Source: Nocardioides marinus (GTDB lineage Bacteria > Pseudomonadota > Alphaproteobacteria > Rhodobacterales > Rhodobacteraceae). From it: DNA of 64,000 nt. This document shows, piece after piece, positions 45,720 to 54,825 of the stretch (the first letter of the stretch is position 1; every line of letters begins with the position of its first letter). The translations under genes and the position numbers were made by a program. The stretch spans positions 124,001-188,000 of the forward strand of contig JAHVJD010000002.1 of NCBI GenBank assembly GCA_019801415.1, written 5' to 3'. The notes beneath the pieces were generated by a model. It saw only the letters and a list, made by a program, of their open reading frames with translations. It did no database searches and was not told the DNA's origin.

Positions 45720-45738
45720 ACTTACGTCAACGTCAAGT
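45720..45738 (+). promoter_or_regulatory. LiuR-like operator candidate
   Basis: ACTTACGTCAACGTCAAGT has symmetric ends (ACTT/AAGT) and two ACGT-type cores. It resembles the ACGT-containing sites I recall for LiuR, a MerR-family regulator of acyl-CoA catabolism. It lies 65 bases before the second merR gene. Confidence 0.42.
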
Positions 45739-45803
45739 TTCTCTTGCAAGACGCCTACGCTGATCCCAGCCTGAAGACGCACCCAGCCGTAAGAGTGACG
45801 ACA

Positions 45804-46205
45804 ATGACCGATAAAACCATGACCATCCGGGAAATGTGCGAGGCCTTTGACGTGACCCCCCGCACGCTCCGTTTCTATGAAGCCAAGGAGCTTTTGTTCC
45901 CGATCCGTGAGGGGCAAAAACGGCTGTTCACGTCGCGCGACCGCGCCCGGCTGAAACTGATCCTGCGCGGAAAGCGGTTCGGCTTCAGCCTGGAGGAGAT
46001 CCGCCAGCTTCTGGACCTCTACCATGTGGGTGACCAGCAGCTGACCCAGCTGAGCCGCACCTATGAGATTGCCCAGGAACGCCTGGCCGACATGGAGCGC
46101 CAGCGCGAAGAGCTGACCGAGGCGATTGAAGATTTGAAGGAGCAACTGGCCTGGGGCGCACGAATGATCGCCTCGATGAAGGCCGACAAGAAGGCTGCGG
46201 AATAA
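45804..46205 (+). CDS. MerR-family regulator (second of two)
   Basis: A 133-residue MerR protein: REMCEAFDVTPRTLRFYEAK, SRDRARLKLILRGKRFGFSL, then a coiled coil to the end. Very like the regulator at 45103, so a tandem duplication is likely. I use ATG 45804; a second ATG five codons later is possible, and the frame also stays open 33 codons upstream over the operator elements. It starts the beta-oxidation cluster and is the likeliest regulator of it. Confidence 0.88.
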   Translation: MTDKTMTIREMCEAFDVTPRTLRFYEAKELLFPIREGQKRLFTSRDRARLKLILRGKRFGFSLEEIRQLLDLYHVGDQQLTQLSRTYEIAQERLADMERQREELTEAIEDLKEQLAWGARMIASMKADKKAAE

Positions 46206-46254
46206 CCAGCCTGCCCCTTCCCCGCATCAGACATAATTCAAGACGAGGACGAAA

Positions 46255-48036
46255 ATGCCTTCCTACACTGCCCCAGCCAAAGACGCTCAATTCATCCTGC
46301 ACGACGTACTGAAAGTCGCGCAAAGCGACATCCCTGGCTATGCCGAACTGGAACCGGATTTCACCAATGCGGTGCTGGAGGAAGCCGGCAAGGTCGCCAG
46401 CGGCGTGCTGCATCCGCTGAACGTGGTTGGCGACACCGAAGGCTGTCGATTGGAAAACGGCGTTGTCCACACGCCCAAGGGCTTCCGCGAAGCCTTTGAG
46501 CAGGTGAAGGAAGGCGGCTGGCCCGGCATCGACATGCCGGAAGAGTTCGGCGGCCAGAACATGCCCTATGTGATCGGCACCGCGGTGGGTGAGTTTTTCT
46601 CGGCCGCGAACCAGGCGTTCACCATGTACCAGGGCCTGACCCATGGCGCAGCCTCGGCCATTCTGGCGCATGGCACCGATCAGCAGAAGGCAACATATTT
46701 GCCGAAAATGGTCAGCTGCGAATGGACCGGCACCATGAACCTGACCGAACCGCACTGCGGCACTGATCTGGGCCTGATGCGCACCAAGGCAGAACCGCAG
46801 GGGGACGGCAGCTTCAAGATTTCCGGCCAGAAGATCTTTATCTCGGCAGGCGATCACGACATGGCCGAAAACATCGTGCACCTGGTGCTGGCCAAGATCC
46901 CCGGCGGCCCCGAGGGCATCAAGGGTGTCAGCCTGTTCATCGTGCCGAAGTTCCTGGTGAATGAAGACGGCAGCCTGGGCGCGCGCAACGGCGTTTCAGT
47001 CGGCAAAATCGAAGAAAAGATGGGCATCCACGGCAACTCGACCTGTGTGATGAACTATGACGAGGCAACCGGCTACCTCCTTGGCGAGGAACACAAGGGC
47101 ATGCGCGCCATGTTCACCATGATGAACGAGGCCCGTCTGGGTGTCGGCATGCAGGGACTGGCGCAGGCCGAAGCCGCCTACCAGAACGCTGTCGAATACG
47201 CCAAGGACCGCCTGCAGGGCCGCGACGTGACCGGCGCCAAGAACCCGGACGGCCCGGCCGATCCTCTGATCGTGCATCCCGACATCCGCCGCTCGCTGAT
47301 GGATCAGAAGAGCTTTGCCGAGGGCGCGCGCGCCTTCCTGCTGTGGGGTGCCACCCTGATCGACCAGGCGCACCGCGCCGACGACAAGGATGCCGACGGG
47401 CTGATCTCCTTGTTGACGCCGGTGATCAAGGGCTTCCTGACCGATCAGGGCTACGACATGACGGTGCTGGCGCAGCAGGTCTATGGCGGCCACGGCTACA
47501 TCGAGGAATGGGGCATGTCGCAATACACCCGCGACGCCCGCATCGCGATGATCTACGAGGGTGCCAACGGCGTGCAGGCGCTGGATCTGGTGGGCCGCAA
47601 GCTGGGTCAGCACGGCGGCAAATATGTGCTGGCCTTCTTTGACATGGTGAAAACCTTCTGCCAGGAAAACAAAGAGATTTCCGAGGATTACACCAAGGAC
47701 TTCATCAAACCGCTGCAAGCGGCCTCCAAGGACCTGCAGGCGGCGGGCATGTTCTTCATGCAGAACGGCATGAAGGATCCCAACCAGGCACTGGCGGGGT
47801 CTTACGACTTCATGCACCTGTTCGGGCATGTCTGCCTTGGCCTGATGTGGGCCCGCATGGGCAAGGCGGCGCAGGAAAAGCTAGACGCTGGGGCCGCTGA
47901 CGCGGCGTTCTATGAGACAAAGCTGGCCACCGGGCGGTATTACATGGCCCGACGCCTGCCGGCGACCAAGCTTCACCTGGCCCGGATCGAAAGCGGTGCC
48001 GATGTTGTGATGGCGCTGGACGCAGAAGCCTTCTGA
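46255..48036 (+). CDS. Acyl-CoA dehydrogenase with C-terminal domain (DmdC/FadE5-like)
   Basis: A 593-residue flavoprotein of the large acyl-CoA dehydrogenase type with an extra C-terminal domain (from about residue 465). Markers are [20 protein letters not shown] for FAD/substrate and [20 protein letters not shown] with IMIYEGANG-like [16 protein letters not shown] carrying the catalytic glutamate. The same family includes DmdC, the methylthiopropionyl-CoA dehydrogenase of DMSP demethylation, and long-chain dehydrogenases. Context with thiolase and FadJ favours fatty acyl-CoA oxidation. Confidence 0.9.
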   Translation: MPSYTAPAKDAQFILHDVLKVAQSDIPGYAELEPDFTNAVLEEAGKVASGVLHPLNVVGDTEGCRLENGVVHTPKGFREAFEQVKEGGWPGIDMPEEFGGQNMPYVIGTAVGEFFSAANQAFTMYQGLTHGAASAILAHGTDQQKATYLPKMVSCEWTGTMNLTEPHCGTDLGLMRTKAEPQGDGSFKISGQKIFISAGDHDMAENIVHLVLAKIPGGPEGIKGVSLFIVPKFLVNEDGSLGARNGVSVGKIEEKMGIHGNSTCVMNYDEATGYLLGEEHKGMRAMFTMMNEARLGVGMQGLAQAEAAYQNAVEYAKDRLQGRDVTGAKNPDGPADPLIVHPDIRRSLMDQKSFAEGARAFLLWGATLIDQAHRADDKDADGLISLLTPVIKGFLTDQGYDMTVLAQQVYGGHGYIEEWGMSQYTRDARIAMIYEGANGVQALDLVGRKLGQHGGKYVLAFFDMVKTFCQENKEISEDYTKDFIKPLQAASKDLQAAGMFFMQNGMKDPNQALAGSYDFMHLFGHVCLGLMWARMGKAAQEKLDAGAADAAFYETKLATGRYYMARRLPATKLHLARIESGADVVMALDAEAF

Positions 48037-48109
48037 GACAGCCGGGGTGCGCCCGCGCGGCGCACCCTGCCCGCGCCGCCGATGCCGTTCGAACGCTAAG
48101 GATCAAACC

Positions 48110-48322
48110 ATGCCCAAGCGCTTCCGCCTGACCCGCCGCCTCCCCATCGCCATGACGGAAGATGGGTATCGGCGACTGAAAAGCTTCGCGCACGAAGCCG
48201 GTCTGGACGAGGGCGAGGCGCTGTCCTTCCTGTTTGAGAATTTCGACAGCGTTACAAACCATGACAACCTGACCCACCGGTTGCGGCTGTTCAATGCCGA
48301 GCTGGAAAGCCGCAAGAAGTAA
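48110..48322 (+). CDS. Small conserved-looking protein of unknown function
   Basis: A 70-residue basic protein between two acyl-CoA dehydrogenase genes, 73 bases after one and 32 before the next. It begins [20 protein letters not shown], has a helical middle ([20 protein letters not shown]) and ends ESRKK. The strand-helix-helix order recalls ribbon-helix-helix DNA-binding proteins, but I cannot assign a family. The frame continues 21 codons upstream without protein character. Placement suggests it is co-transcribed with the beta-oxidation genes. Confidence 0.65.
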   Translation: MPKRFRLTRRLPIAMTEDGYRRLKSFAHEAGLDEGEALSFLFENFDSVTNHDNLTHRLRLFNAELESRKK

Positions 48323-48354
48323 CCCCCACCGCGGGGAAGCACGGGGAGAGAGCG

Positions 48355-49503
48355 ATGACCAGTAGCCAGTCCGCCTGGATGACGGAAGAGCATCAGATGC
48401 TTGCCGAGATGACGGCCCAGTTCATCACCAACGAATGGGCGCCGAAGTTCGAGACTTGGCGCAAGCAAGGCATGATGGACCGCGAGACCTGGCAGCAGGC
48501 GGGTGAACTCGGCCTGCTCTGCCCCTCGGTGCCGGAAGATTTCGGCGGCGCAGGCGGCGATTTCGGTCATGAAGCGGTGATCCTGATGGAAGGCAGCCGC
48601 GCCAACCTGGCAAGCTGGGGCCACGGCATACACTCGGGCATCGTTGCGCATTACATCCTCGCCTATGGTACCGAGGAGCAGAAGGCGCGCTGGCTGCCGA
48701 AGATGGTGACCGGCGAGTTGGTCGGCGCGCTGGCGATGACGGAGCCTTCGACCGGCTCCGACGTGCAGGCGATCAAGACCAAGGCAGCGCGCGACGGCAA
48801 CGCCTACAAGCTCTCGGGCCAGAAGACCTTCATCACCAACGGCCAGCACGCCAACCTGATCCTGGTCGCCGCCAAGACCGATCCGTCGGCAGGCGCCAAG
48901 GGCGTGTCGCTGGTGGCGGTGGAAACCGATGGCGCCGAGGGCTTCAGCCGCGGCCGCAACCTCGACAAGATCGGCTGCCACGCGGCGGATACCTCCGAGC
49001 TGTTCTTCGACAACGTGGAAGTGGCGCCGGAGAACATCCTCGGCGGCGCCGAGGGCCAGGGCTTTTACCAGATGATGCAGCAGCTGCCGCAGGAACGCCT
49101 GATCATCGCCTGCGGCGCGGTTGGCGCGATGGAGGGCGCAGTGGAGCGCACGATCGCCTACTGCAAGGAGCGCGAAGCCTTCGGCGGGCCGATCCTGCAA
49201 TTCCAGAACACCCGCTTCAAGCTGGCCGAATGCCTGACCAAGACCAAGGTGGCACGCGCCTTCCTCGACGAATGCATCGCCGAGCACCTAGGGGGCCGCT
49301 TGAGCGTTGAGCAGGCGGCGATGGCGAAATACTGGATCACCGACACGCAAGGAGAAGTGCTGGATGAATGCCTGCAGCTGCACGGCGGCTACGGCTACAT
49401 GCAGGAATACGCCGTGGGCGAGATGTGGGCCGACGCCCGCGTGCAGCGGATCTACGGCGGCACCAACGAGATCATGAAGGAGCTGATTGCGCGGTCGTTG
49501 TAG
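48355..49503 (+). CDS. Acyl-CoA dehydrogenase
   Basis: A 382-residue FAD-dependent dehydrogenase of normal short/medium/long-chain size. FAD and substrate motifs are [18 protein letters not shown] and [16 protein letters not shown]; the C-terminal [18 protein letters not shown] closes the family pattern. It performs the first step of beta-oxidation, passing electrons to ETF. GGGGAGAG precedes the ATG. Chain length is not predictable. Confidence 0.93.
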   Translation: MTSSQSAWMTEEHQMLAEMTAQFITNEWAPKFETWRKQGMMDRETWQQAGELGLLCPSVPEDFGGAGGDFGHEAVILMEGSRANLASWGHGIHSGIVAHYILAYGTEEQKARWLPKMVTGELVGALAMTEPSTGSDVQAIKTKAARDGNAYKLSGQKTFITNGQHANLILVAAKTDPSAGAKGVSLVAVETDGAEGFSRGRNLDKIGCHAADTSELFFDNVEVAPENILGGAEGQGFYQMMQQLPQERLIIACGAVGAMEGAVERTIAYCKEREAFGGPILQFQNTRFKLAECLTKTKVARAFLDECIAEHLGGRLSVEQAAMAKYWITDTQGEVLDECLQLHGGYGYMQEYAVGEMWADARVQRIYGGTNEIMKELIARSL

Positions 49504-49689
49504 ACGCAAGGGCCGAAGCGGCACCACGGGAGGCAGAGGATGGATTTTGAGTATTTAGGGAAAGATGAAGCAACGGCAGTGTCCCTGCCCCCAAGCCTTC
49601 GCCAAATGGGCAGGGACGACTTCACCTTTCACGGCCATCGGCTCTCCAGCCTGTACCGCGGGATCAGGGTAGCACACCGCGCGCAGACT

Positions 49690-49754
49690 GGGGTTAACGC
49701 CCCATCATCTTTCCAAAAATACTCCACGGGGGCGCGGGGGGGGGAAACCCCCGC
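49690..49754. repeat. GC hairpins and a nine-G run before the GST gene
   Basis: GGGG-TTAAC-GCCCC (49690-49703) and GCGGGGG...CCCCCGC (49734-49754) are inverted repeats in the 278-base gap after the acyl-CoA dehydrogenase. Nine consecutive G precede AAACCCCC. No T-run follows. The gap otherwise shows only an implausible short reading frame. Confidence 0.45.
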
Positions 49755-49781
49755 TCCGCCATCCGATACAGGGAGCAACAC

Positions 49782-50414
49782 ATGACAATAGAACTGCATT
49801 GCTTCGGCGAAAGCGGCCATTCTTACAAGGCAGCCTTGGCGCTGGAACTATCGGGGCTGGCTTGGGAGCCGGTGTTTGTCGACTTCTTCGGTGGCGCGCA
49901 CCGCACCGACGATTACCGCGGCCTCAACGTGATGGCCGAGGCGCCGGTGCTGGTGGACGGCGATCTGCGCCTGTCGCAGTCCGGCGTGATCCAGCAGTAC
50001 ATCAGCGACAAGACCGGCAAGTTCGGCGGCGCACCGGAAGACAAATACGAAGTTCTGCGCTGGGTCCTGTGGGACAACCACAAACTGTCCAGCCAGGCCG
50101 GCATGACACGCTTCCTGATGAACTTCATCCCCGAGAACAAGCGTCCGCAGGAGGTGATTGCCTTCATGCAGGGCCGCTTGAAGGCTGCCTTCAAGACCCT
50201 GGACACCCATTTGCAGGGCCGCGACTGGATCGTGGGCGATGGCCTCACCAACGCCGATCTGACCTGCTGCGGCTACCTGTTTTACCCGGAGCCCTTCGGC
50301 TTCGACCGGGCCGATTGGCCCCATATCGACGCTTGGCTGGACCGCATCAGCGCCCTGCCCGGCTGGAAACACCCCTATGACTTGATGCCCGGCAACCCGT
50401 CGGACCGGGCCTGA
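49782..50414 (+). CDS. Glutathione S-transferase family protein
   Basis: A 210-residue cytosolic GST-like protein: N-terminal thioredoxin domain (LHCFGESGHSYKAALALEL, cis-proline region EAPVLVDGDLRLSQSG) and an all-helical C-terminal domain. The SGHS segment is where the catalytic serine would lie. It starts after GGGAGCAACAC and ends 10 bases before the thiolase gene, so it belongs to the beta-oxidation unit. Substrate unknown. Confidence 0.9.
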   Translation: MTIELHCFGESGHSYKAALALELSGLAWEPVFVDFFGGAHRTDDYRGLNVMAEAPVLVDGDLRLSQSGVIQQYISDKTGKFGGAPEDKYEVLRWVLWDNHKLSSQAGMTRFLMNFIPENKRPQEVIAFMQGRLKAAFKTLDTHLQGRDWIVGDGLTNADLTCCGYLFYPEPFGFDRADWPHIDAWLDRISALPGWKHPYDLMPGNPSDRA

Positions 50415-50424
50415 GGAGAGCAAG

Positions 50425-51636
50425 ATGACAGACGCATATATCTATGACGCGCTGCGCACCCCGCGCGGCAAAGGACGCAAGGACGGCTCCCTGCATGAGG
50501 TGACCTCGGTCCGCCTGTCCGCCCTGACACTGAATGCGATCAAGGAGCGCAACAACCTCGAAGGCCACGCCGTCGAGGACGTGATCTGGGGCAACGTGAC
50601 CCAGGTGATGGAACAGGGCGGCTGCCTGGCGCGCTCTGCCGTGCTGGCCTCGGACCTCGATGAGCGCATCCCGGGCCTCGCCATCAACCGCTTCTGTGCG
50701 AGCGGCATGGAAGCCGTGAATCTGGCGGCAAACCAGGTGAAGGGCGGCGCGGGCGATGCCTATATCGCGGGCGGCGTCGAGATGATGGGCCGGGTCGCGA
50801 TGGGCTCGGACGGGGCGGCAATCGCCGTGGACCCGAGCCTCGCGATGGAGACCTATTTCGTGCCGCAGGGCATCTCGGCCGACATCATCGCAACCGAGTA
50901 TGGCTTTACCCGCGACCAGGCCGATGCGCTGGCGATGGAATCCCAGCGCCGCGCCGCCAGGGCGTGGGAGGAAAAGCGTTTCGAGAAATCGGTCATCACC
51001 GTGCGCGACCAGAACGGTCTGCCGATCCTGGACCATGACGAATACATGCGCCCCGGCACCGACATGCAGGCCCTGGGCTCGCTGAACCCGGCGTTCCAGA
51101 TGATGGGCGAGCAGATGCCCGGTTTCGACAAGGTGGCGATGCTGAAATACCCGCATCTGGAGCGGATCAACCACATCCACCACGCGGGCAACTCCTCGGG
51201 CATTGTGGACGGCGCAGCGGCGCTCTTGATCGGCAACAAGGAATTTGGCGAACGCCACGGCCTGAAGCCGCGCGCGCGCATCAAGGCGACCGCCAAGATC
51301 GGCACCGATCCGACCATCATGCTGACCGGCCCGGTGCCGGTGACCGAGAAGATCCTGGCCGACACCGGCATGAAGATCGGCGACATCGACCTGTTCGAGG
51401 TGAACGAAGCCTTCGCCTCCGTCGTGCTGCGCTTCCAGCAGGCCTTTAACGTCGATCCGGAGCTGGTCAACGTGAACGGCGGCTCCATCGCCATGGGCCA
51501 CCCGCTGGGCGCCACCGGCGCGATCATCATCGGCACGCTCTTGGACGAGCTGGAGCGCCAGGACAAGGAAACCGGCCTCGCCACGCTCTGCATCGCGTCC
51601 GGCATGGGTGCCGCCACCATCATCGAGCGCGTGTAA
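50425..51636 (+). CDS. Acetyl-CoA C-acyltransferase (thiolase, FadA-like)
   Basis: A 403-residue thiolase that releases acetyl-CoA at the end of each beta-oxidation round. The acyl-binding cysteine is in INRFCASGMEAVNLAA, the histidine in NGGSIAMGHPLGATGA and the second cysteine in LCIASGMGAATIIERV. GAGGAG precedes the ATG. Its partner FadJ gene follows after 40 bases, forming the multienzyme pair. Confidence 0.95.
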   Translation: MTDAYIYDALRTPRGKGRKDGSLHEVTSVRLSALTLNAIKERNNLEGHAVEDVIWGNVTQVMEQGGCLARSAVLASDLDERIPGLAINRFCASGMEAVNLAANQVKGGAGDAYIAGGVEMMGRVAMGSDGAAIAVDPSLAMETYFVPQGISADIIATEYGFTRDQADALAMESQRRAARAWEEKRFEKSVITVRDQNGLPILDHDEYMRPGTDMQALGSLNPAFQMMGEQMPGFDKVAMLKYPHLERINHIHHAGNSSGIVDGAAALLIGNKEFGERHGLKPRARIKATAKIGTDPTIMLTGPVPVTEKILADTGMKIGDIDLFEVNEAFASVVLRFQQAFNVDPELVNVNGGSIAMGHPLGATGAIIIGTLLDELERQDKETGLATLCIASGMGAATIIERV

Positions 51637-51676
51637 GCGCCAAAGCCTCACCTGAACAGGGTTGGAGACACCAAGA

Positions 51677-53875
51677 ATGACCGATTTCAAATATGACGTG
51701 GACGCCGACGGCGTCGCCATCATCACCTGGGACGCCGAAGGCAAAAGCATGAACGTCCTCACCCGCGAGGCCTTTGGCCTGGTGGAGCAATATGTCGACC
51801 GGGCGCTGGAAGACGACAACGTGAAGGGCATCGTGATCACCTCCGGCAAGAAGGACTTTGCCGGCGGCATGGACCTGAACGTGCTGGCGACGATCCGCGA
51901 GGAGTCCGGCGAGAACCCCGCGCAAGGCCTGTTCGACTTCACCATGAGCGGCCACCGCATCCTGCGTAAACTCGAACTCGCAGGCATGGACCCGAAGACC
52001 AAGAAGGGCGGCAAGCCGGTGGCCTGCGCCATCAACGGCACCTGCGCAGGCATCGGCACCGAGATCGCGCTTGCCTGCCACCACCGGGTGATGACCGACA
52101 ACCCGAAGGCCAAGATCGGCCTGCCGGAAATCATGATCGGCATCTTCCCCGGCGGCGGCGGCACCACGCGCTATTCGCGCATGGTGGGCGCAATGGCGGC
52201 GGCACCGGTGCTGCTCGAAGGCAAGATGATGGACCCGAAGAAGGCCAAGGGAGCGCAGCTGATCGACGCCGTGGCCGAGGATCCGCTGGCCGCAGCCAAG
52301 GAATGGGTGCTGAACGCCAAACCCGCCGACCTGGTGAAGCCCTGGGATGCCAAGGGCTACAAGATGCCCGGCGGCGCGCCGTATCATCCGGCGGGCTTCA
52401 TGACCTTTGTCGGTGCCTCGGCAATGGTGCACGGCAAGACGCAAGGCGCTTTCCCGGCGGCCAAAGCGCTACTGTCGTCGATCTATGAAGGCGCGCTGGT
52501 CGATTTCGACACCGCGCTGAAGATCGAGGCGCGCTGGTTCACCCATGTGCTGATGAACCCCTCGTCTTCCGCGATGATCCGCTCGCTGTTCCTCAACAAG
52601 CAGGCGCTGGAAAAAGGCGCGGTGCGCCCCAAGGACGTACCAGACCAGTCGGTGAAGAAGATCGGTGTGCTGGGTGCCGGCATGATGGGCGCAGGCATCG
52701 CGCTGGTCTCGGCTCAGGCGGGCATGGAAGTAGTGCTGATCGACCGGGATCAGGCAGCCGCCGACAAGGGCAAAGCCTATTCGGCCGCCTACATGGACAA
52801 GGGTATCAAGCGCGGCAAGGCAACCGAGGAGAAGAAGGAAGCCCTGCTCGGCCAGATCACCGCGACGGCGGATCTGGAGGCGCTGAAGGGCTGCGACCTG
52901 ATCATCGAAGCGGTGTTCGAGGACCCGGGCGTGAAGGCCGAGATGACCCAAAAGGTCGAGGCGATCATCCCTGAGGACTGCATCTTTGCCTCCAACACCT
53001 CCACCCTGCCGATTACCGAACTGGCCAAGGCCTCCAGCCGCCCGGAGCAGTTCATCGGCATCCACTTCTTCTCGCCGGTCGAGAAGATGTTCCTGGTGGA
53101 GATCATCAAGGGCCGCGAAACCGGCGACCGGGCCGTCGCCAAGGCGCTGGATTACGTGCGCCAGATCCGCAAGACGCCGATCGTCGTGAACGATGCGCGG
53201 TTCTTCTACGCCAACCGCTGCATCATCCCCTACATCAACGAGGGCATGCGGATGATCACCGAGGGCGTGTCGCCGGTGCTGATCGACAATGCCGCCCGCC
53301 AGCTGGGCTTCCCGGTGGGACCGGTGCAGCTGACCGATGAGACCTCGATCGATCTGGGCGCGAAGATTGCCCGTGCCACCAAGGCGGCGATGGGCGACGC
53401 CTACCCGGAAAGCCCGGCGGATGATCTGATCTTCTGGATGGAAGAACAGGGCCGTCTTGGGCGCAAGGCCAATGCCGGCTTCTTCGAGTATGACGACAAG
53501 GGCAAGCGCATCGAGTACTGGAAAGGCCTGCAGGAGAAATACCCGCTGGCAGCCGAGCAACCAGACCTTATCGAAGTGCAGGAACGGCTGATGTTCGCGC
53601 AGGTGCTGGAAGCGGTTCGGGCGCTGGAGGAAGGCGTGCTGATGGACATCCGCGAGGGCGACGTGGGCGCCATTCTGGCCTGGGGCTTTGCGCCCTGGTC
53701 CGGCGGGCCGCTCAGCTGGCTTGATATCCTTGGCACGCCCTACGCAGCCGAGCGCTGCGATGCGCTGGCGGAAAAGTTCGGCGAGCGTTTCACCTGCCCG
53801 GCGCTGCTGCGCGAAATGGCGGACAAGGGGCAGAGCTTCTACACTCGCTTTGCCCCCGAGAAATCCGCGGCCTGA
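51677..53875 (+). CDS. fadJ: Bifunctional enoyl-CoA hydratase/3-hydroxyacyl-CoA dehydrogenase (FadJ-like)
   Basis: A 732-residue multifunctional beta-oxidation protein. Residues 1 to about 300 are enoyl-CoA hydratase/isomerase (ACAINGTCAGIGTEIALACH, LPEIMIGIFPGGGGT). From about residue 325 an NAD-binding 3-hydroxyacyl-CoA dehydrogenase follows (GVLGAGMMGAGIALVSAQAG, FIGIHFFSPVEKM with the catalytic histidine). ATG 51677 is used; five codons upstream also lie in frame. It ends at a strong terminator and closes the cluster. Confidence 0.95.
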   Translation: MTDFKYDVDADGVAIITWDAEGKSMNVLTREAFGLVEQYVDRALEDDNVKGIVITSGKKDFAGGMDLNVLATIREESGENPAQGLFDFTMSGHRILRKLELAGMDPKTKKGGKPVACAINGTCAGIGTEIALACHHRVMTDNPKAKIGLPEIMIGIFPGGGGTTRYSRMVGAMAAAPVLLEGKMMDPKKAKGAQLIDAVAEDPLAAAKEWVLNAKPADLVKPWDAKGYKMPGGAPYHPAGFMTFVGASAMVHGKTQGAFPAAKALLSSIYEGALVDFDTALKIEARWFTHVLMNPSSSAMIRSLFLNKQALEKGAVRPKDVPDQSVKKIGVLGAGMMGAGIALVSAQAGMEVVLIDRDQAAADKGKAYSAAYMDKGIKRGKATEEKKEALLGQITATADLEALKGCDLIIEAVFEDPGVKAEMTQKVEAIIPEDCIFASNTSTLPITELAKASSRPEQFIGIHFFSPVEKMFLVEIIKGRETGDRAVAKALDYVRQIRKTPIVVNDARFFYANRCIIPYINEGMRMITEGVSPVLIDNAARQLGFPVGPVQLTDETSIDLGAKIARATKAAMGDAYPESPADDLIFWMEEQGRLGRKANAGFFEYDDKGKRIEYWKGLQEKYPLAAEQPDLIEVQERLMFAQVLEAVRALEEGVLMDIREGDVGAILAWGFAPWSGGPLSWLDILGTPYAAERCDALAEKFGERFTCPALLREMADKGQSFYTRFAPEKSAA

Positions 53876-53895
53876 ACCGGACTGAAATACAAAAA

Positions 53896-53929
53896 CTGCG
53901 GCCGACGTGATCGTCGGCCGCAGCTGTTT
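53896..53929 (+). terminator. Intrinsic terminator after fadJ
   Basis: A perfect 11-bp stem, CTGCGGCCGAC (53896-53906) with GTCGGCCGCAG (53913-53923), followed by CTGTTTC and preceded by AAAAA, so it may also stop minus-strand transcripts of the Hint-fold gene. Confidence 0.75.
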
Positions 53930-53961
53930 CAAAGGGATGTGCTTTAAAATCGTGGGGCTGG

Positions 53962-54642
53962 TCAGATCAACGGCGCTTGGGTGTCTCTCGCGCCTGCGAC
54001 CGTGGCAGCACTGCTCCAGCCGTCTTCCTCGGCAATCATTGCCAGCACCAGTCCGCGCGCTTCATCGGGGGCAAGAACCCGATAGGCACTCTCATCGTTG
54101 AAGACCCGTCCACACATCAGATTGCGCGATGCGGCCGTGAAACCGAGCATGCCTGCCTCTAGATAAATCACCTGGTCCTGTGCGAACCGCGGGATCACCA
54201 GTTCCAGTTCACCGCCCGGATGCATGCGGCGGATGCCTCGGTAACCGTCCAGCGCACAGGCGGGCACGATCGCGAAGGGATCACCCTGCGCGTCCTCGAC
54301 CAGCTCACTCTCCAGCAGCACCCCCTGATCCGGCATCAGCCAAAGGGGGACGCGGTTCATCAGCGCATCACGCGGAACGTACAACGGGCAACGAAAATCG
54401 CTCAGATGCCCCGACGGGACCGCAATGGTTTCCCGGTGCAGCTCCGCAATGAGCTGCATGCCATGGTCAAAGGTCAAGACCTTGTCGCCTGGCGTCAGGG
54501 CCTCCACCGGACGCCATCCGAGGTTCGATGCCACATGCGTGCCCGCAAGCAAACCGCCCTCTGCAACGGGGACCATCGGAAAACCGCTGCCGTTCAAGAG
54601 GTCGGTCGGGCCTTGCCTGTTCTTCATCAGCCAATCCAGCAT
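53962..54642 (-). CDS. Hint-domain protein lacking the usual N-terminal cysteine
   Basis: A 226-residue protein with a Hedgehog/intein (Hint_2) fold region: LGWRPVEALTPGDKVLTFDH (41-60) followed by VPRDALMNRVPLWLMPDQGV and a C-terminal half with ALDGYRGIRRMHPGGE. In such proteins the domain normally opens with Cys just before GT; here the equivalent is GGLLAGTHVAS, so the nucleophile appears to be missing. Rhodobacteraceae carry many Hint proteins of unknown role. There is no signal peptide. Convergent with fadJ. Confidence 0.75.
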   Translation of the reverse strand: MLDWLMKNRQGPTDLLNGSGFPMVPVAEGGLLAGTHVASNLGWRPVEALTPGDKVLTFDHGMQLIAELHRETIAVPSGHLSDFRCPLYVPRDALMNRVPLWLMPDQGVLLESELVEDAQGDPFAIVPACALDGYRGIRRMHPGGELELVIPRFAQDQVIYLEAGMLGFTAASRNLMCGRVFNDESAYRVLAPDEARGLVLAMIAEEDGWSSAATVAGARDTQAPLI

Positions 54643-54825
54643 CCGCGTTCCTTTCCCGCGCCCTTGGGTGATACCACCCTGAAAACTCTACCGGGTTGTT
54701 GCCAAGCAAACGGGGCCATCGCGGACCATTTTGTGGCGGAAACCCGGCATTGTTGCCGTTTGCGCACCAGCCGCCCGAAGCATCGCGGATTTCGCCGCTA
54801 TCTTCGGACAAGGTGCCCTGTCCTG

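Larger units (their letters stand above)
45472..45803. other. Regulatory intergenic region between the two merR genes
   Basis: These 332 bases hold no credible gene. There are two hairpins: CCGACCGGC/GCCGGTCGG (45526-45547) and TAGCCGCG/CGCGGCTA (45578-45599). Neither is followed by a plus-strand T-run; the first has an A-run before it. After them come two operator-like elements listed separately (45654-45678 and 45720-45738). The hairpins probably close the first merR transcript and the elements control the second. Confidence 0.5.

Noticed and set aside
49540-49785. 81-codon frame before the GST gene
   Set aside because: No ribosome site or family resemblance; it runs through GC hairpins and a nine-G run and overlaps the GST start.
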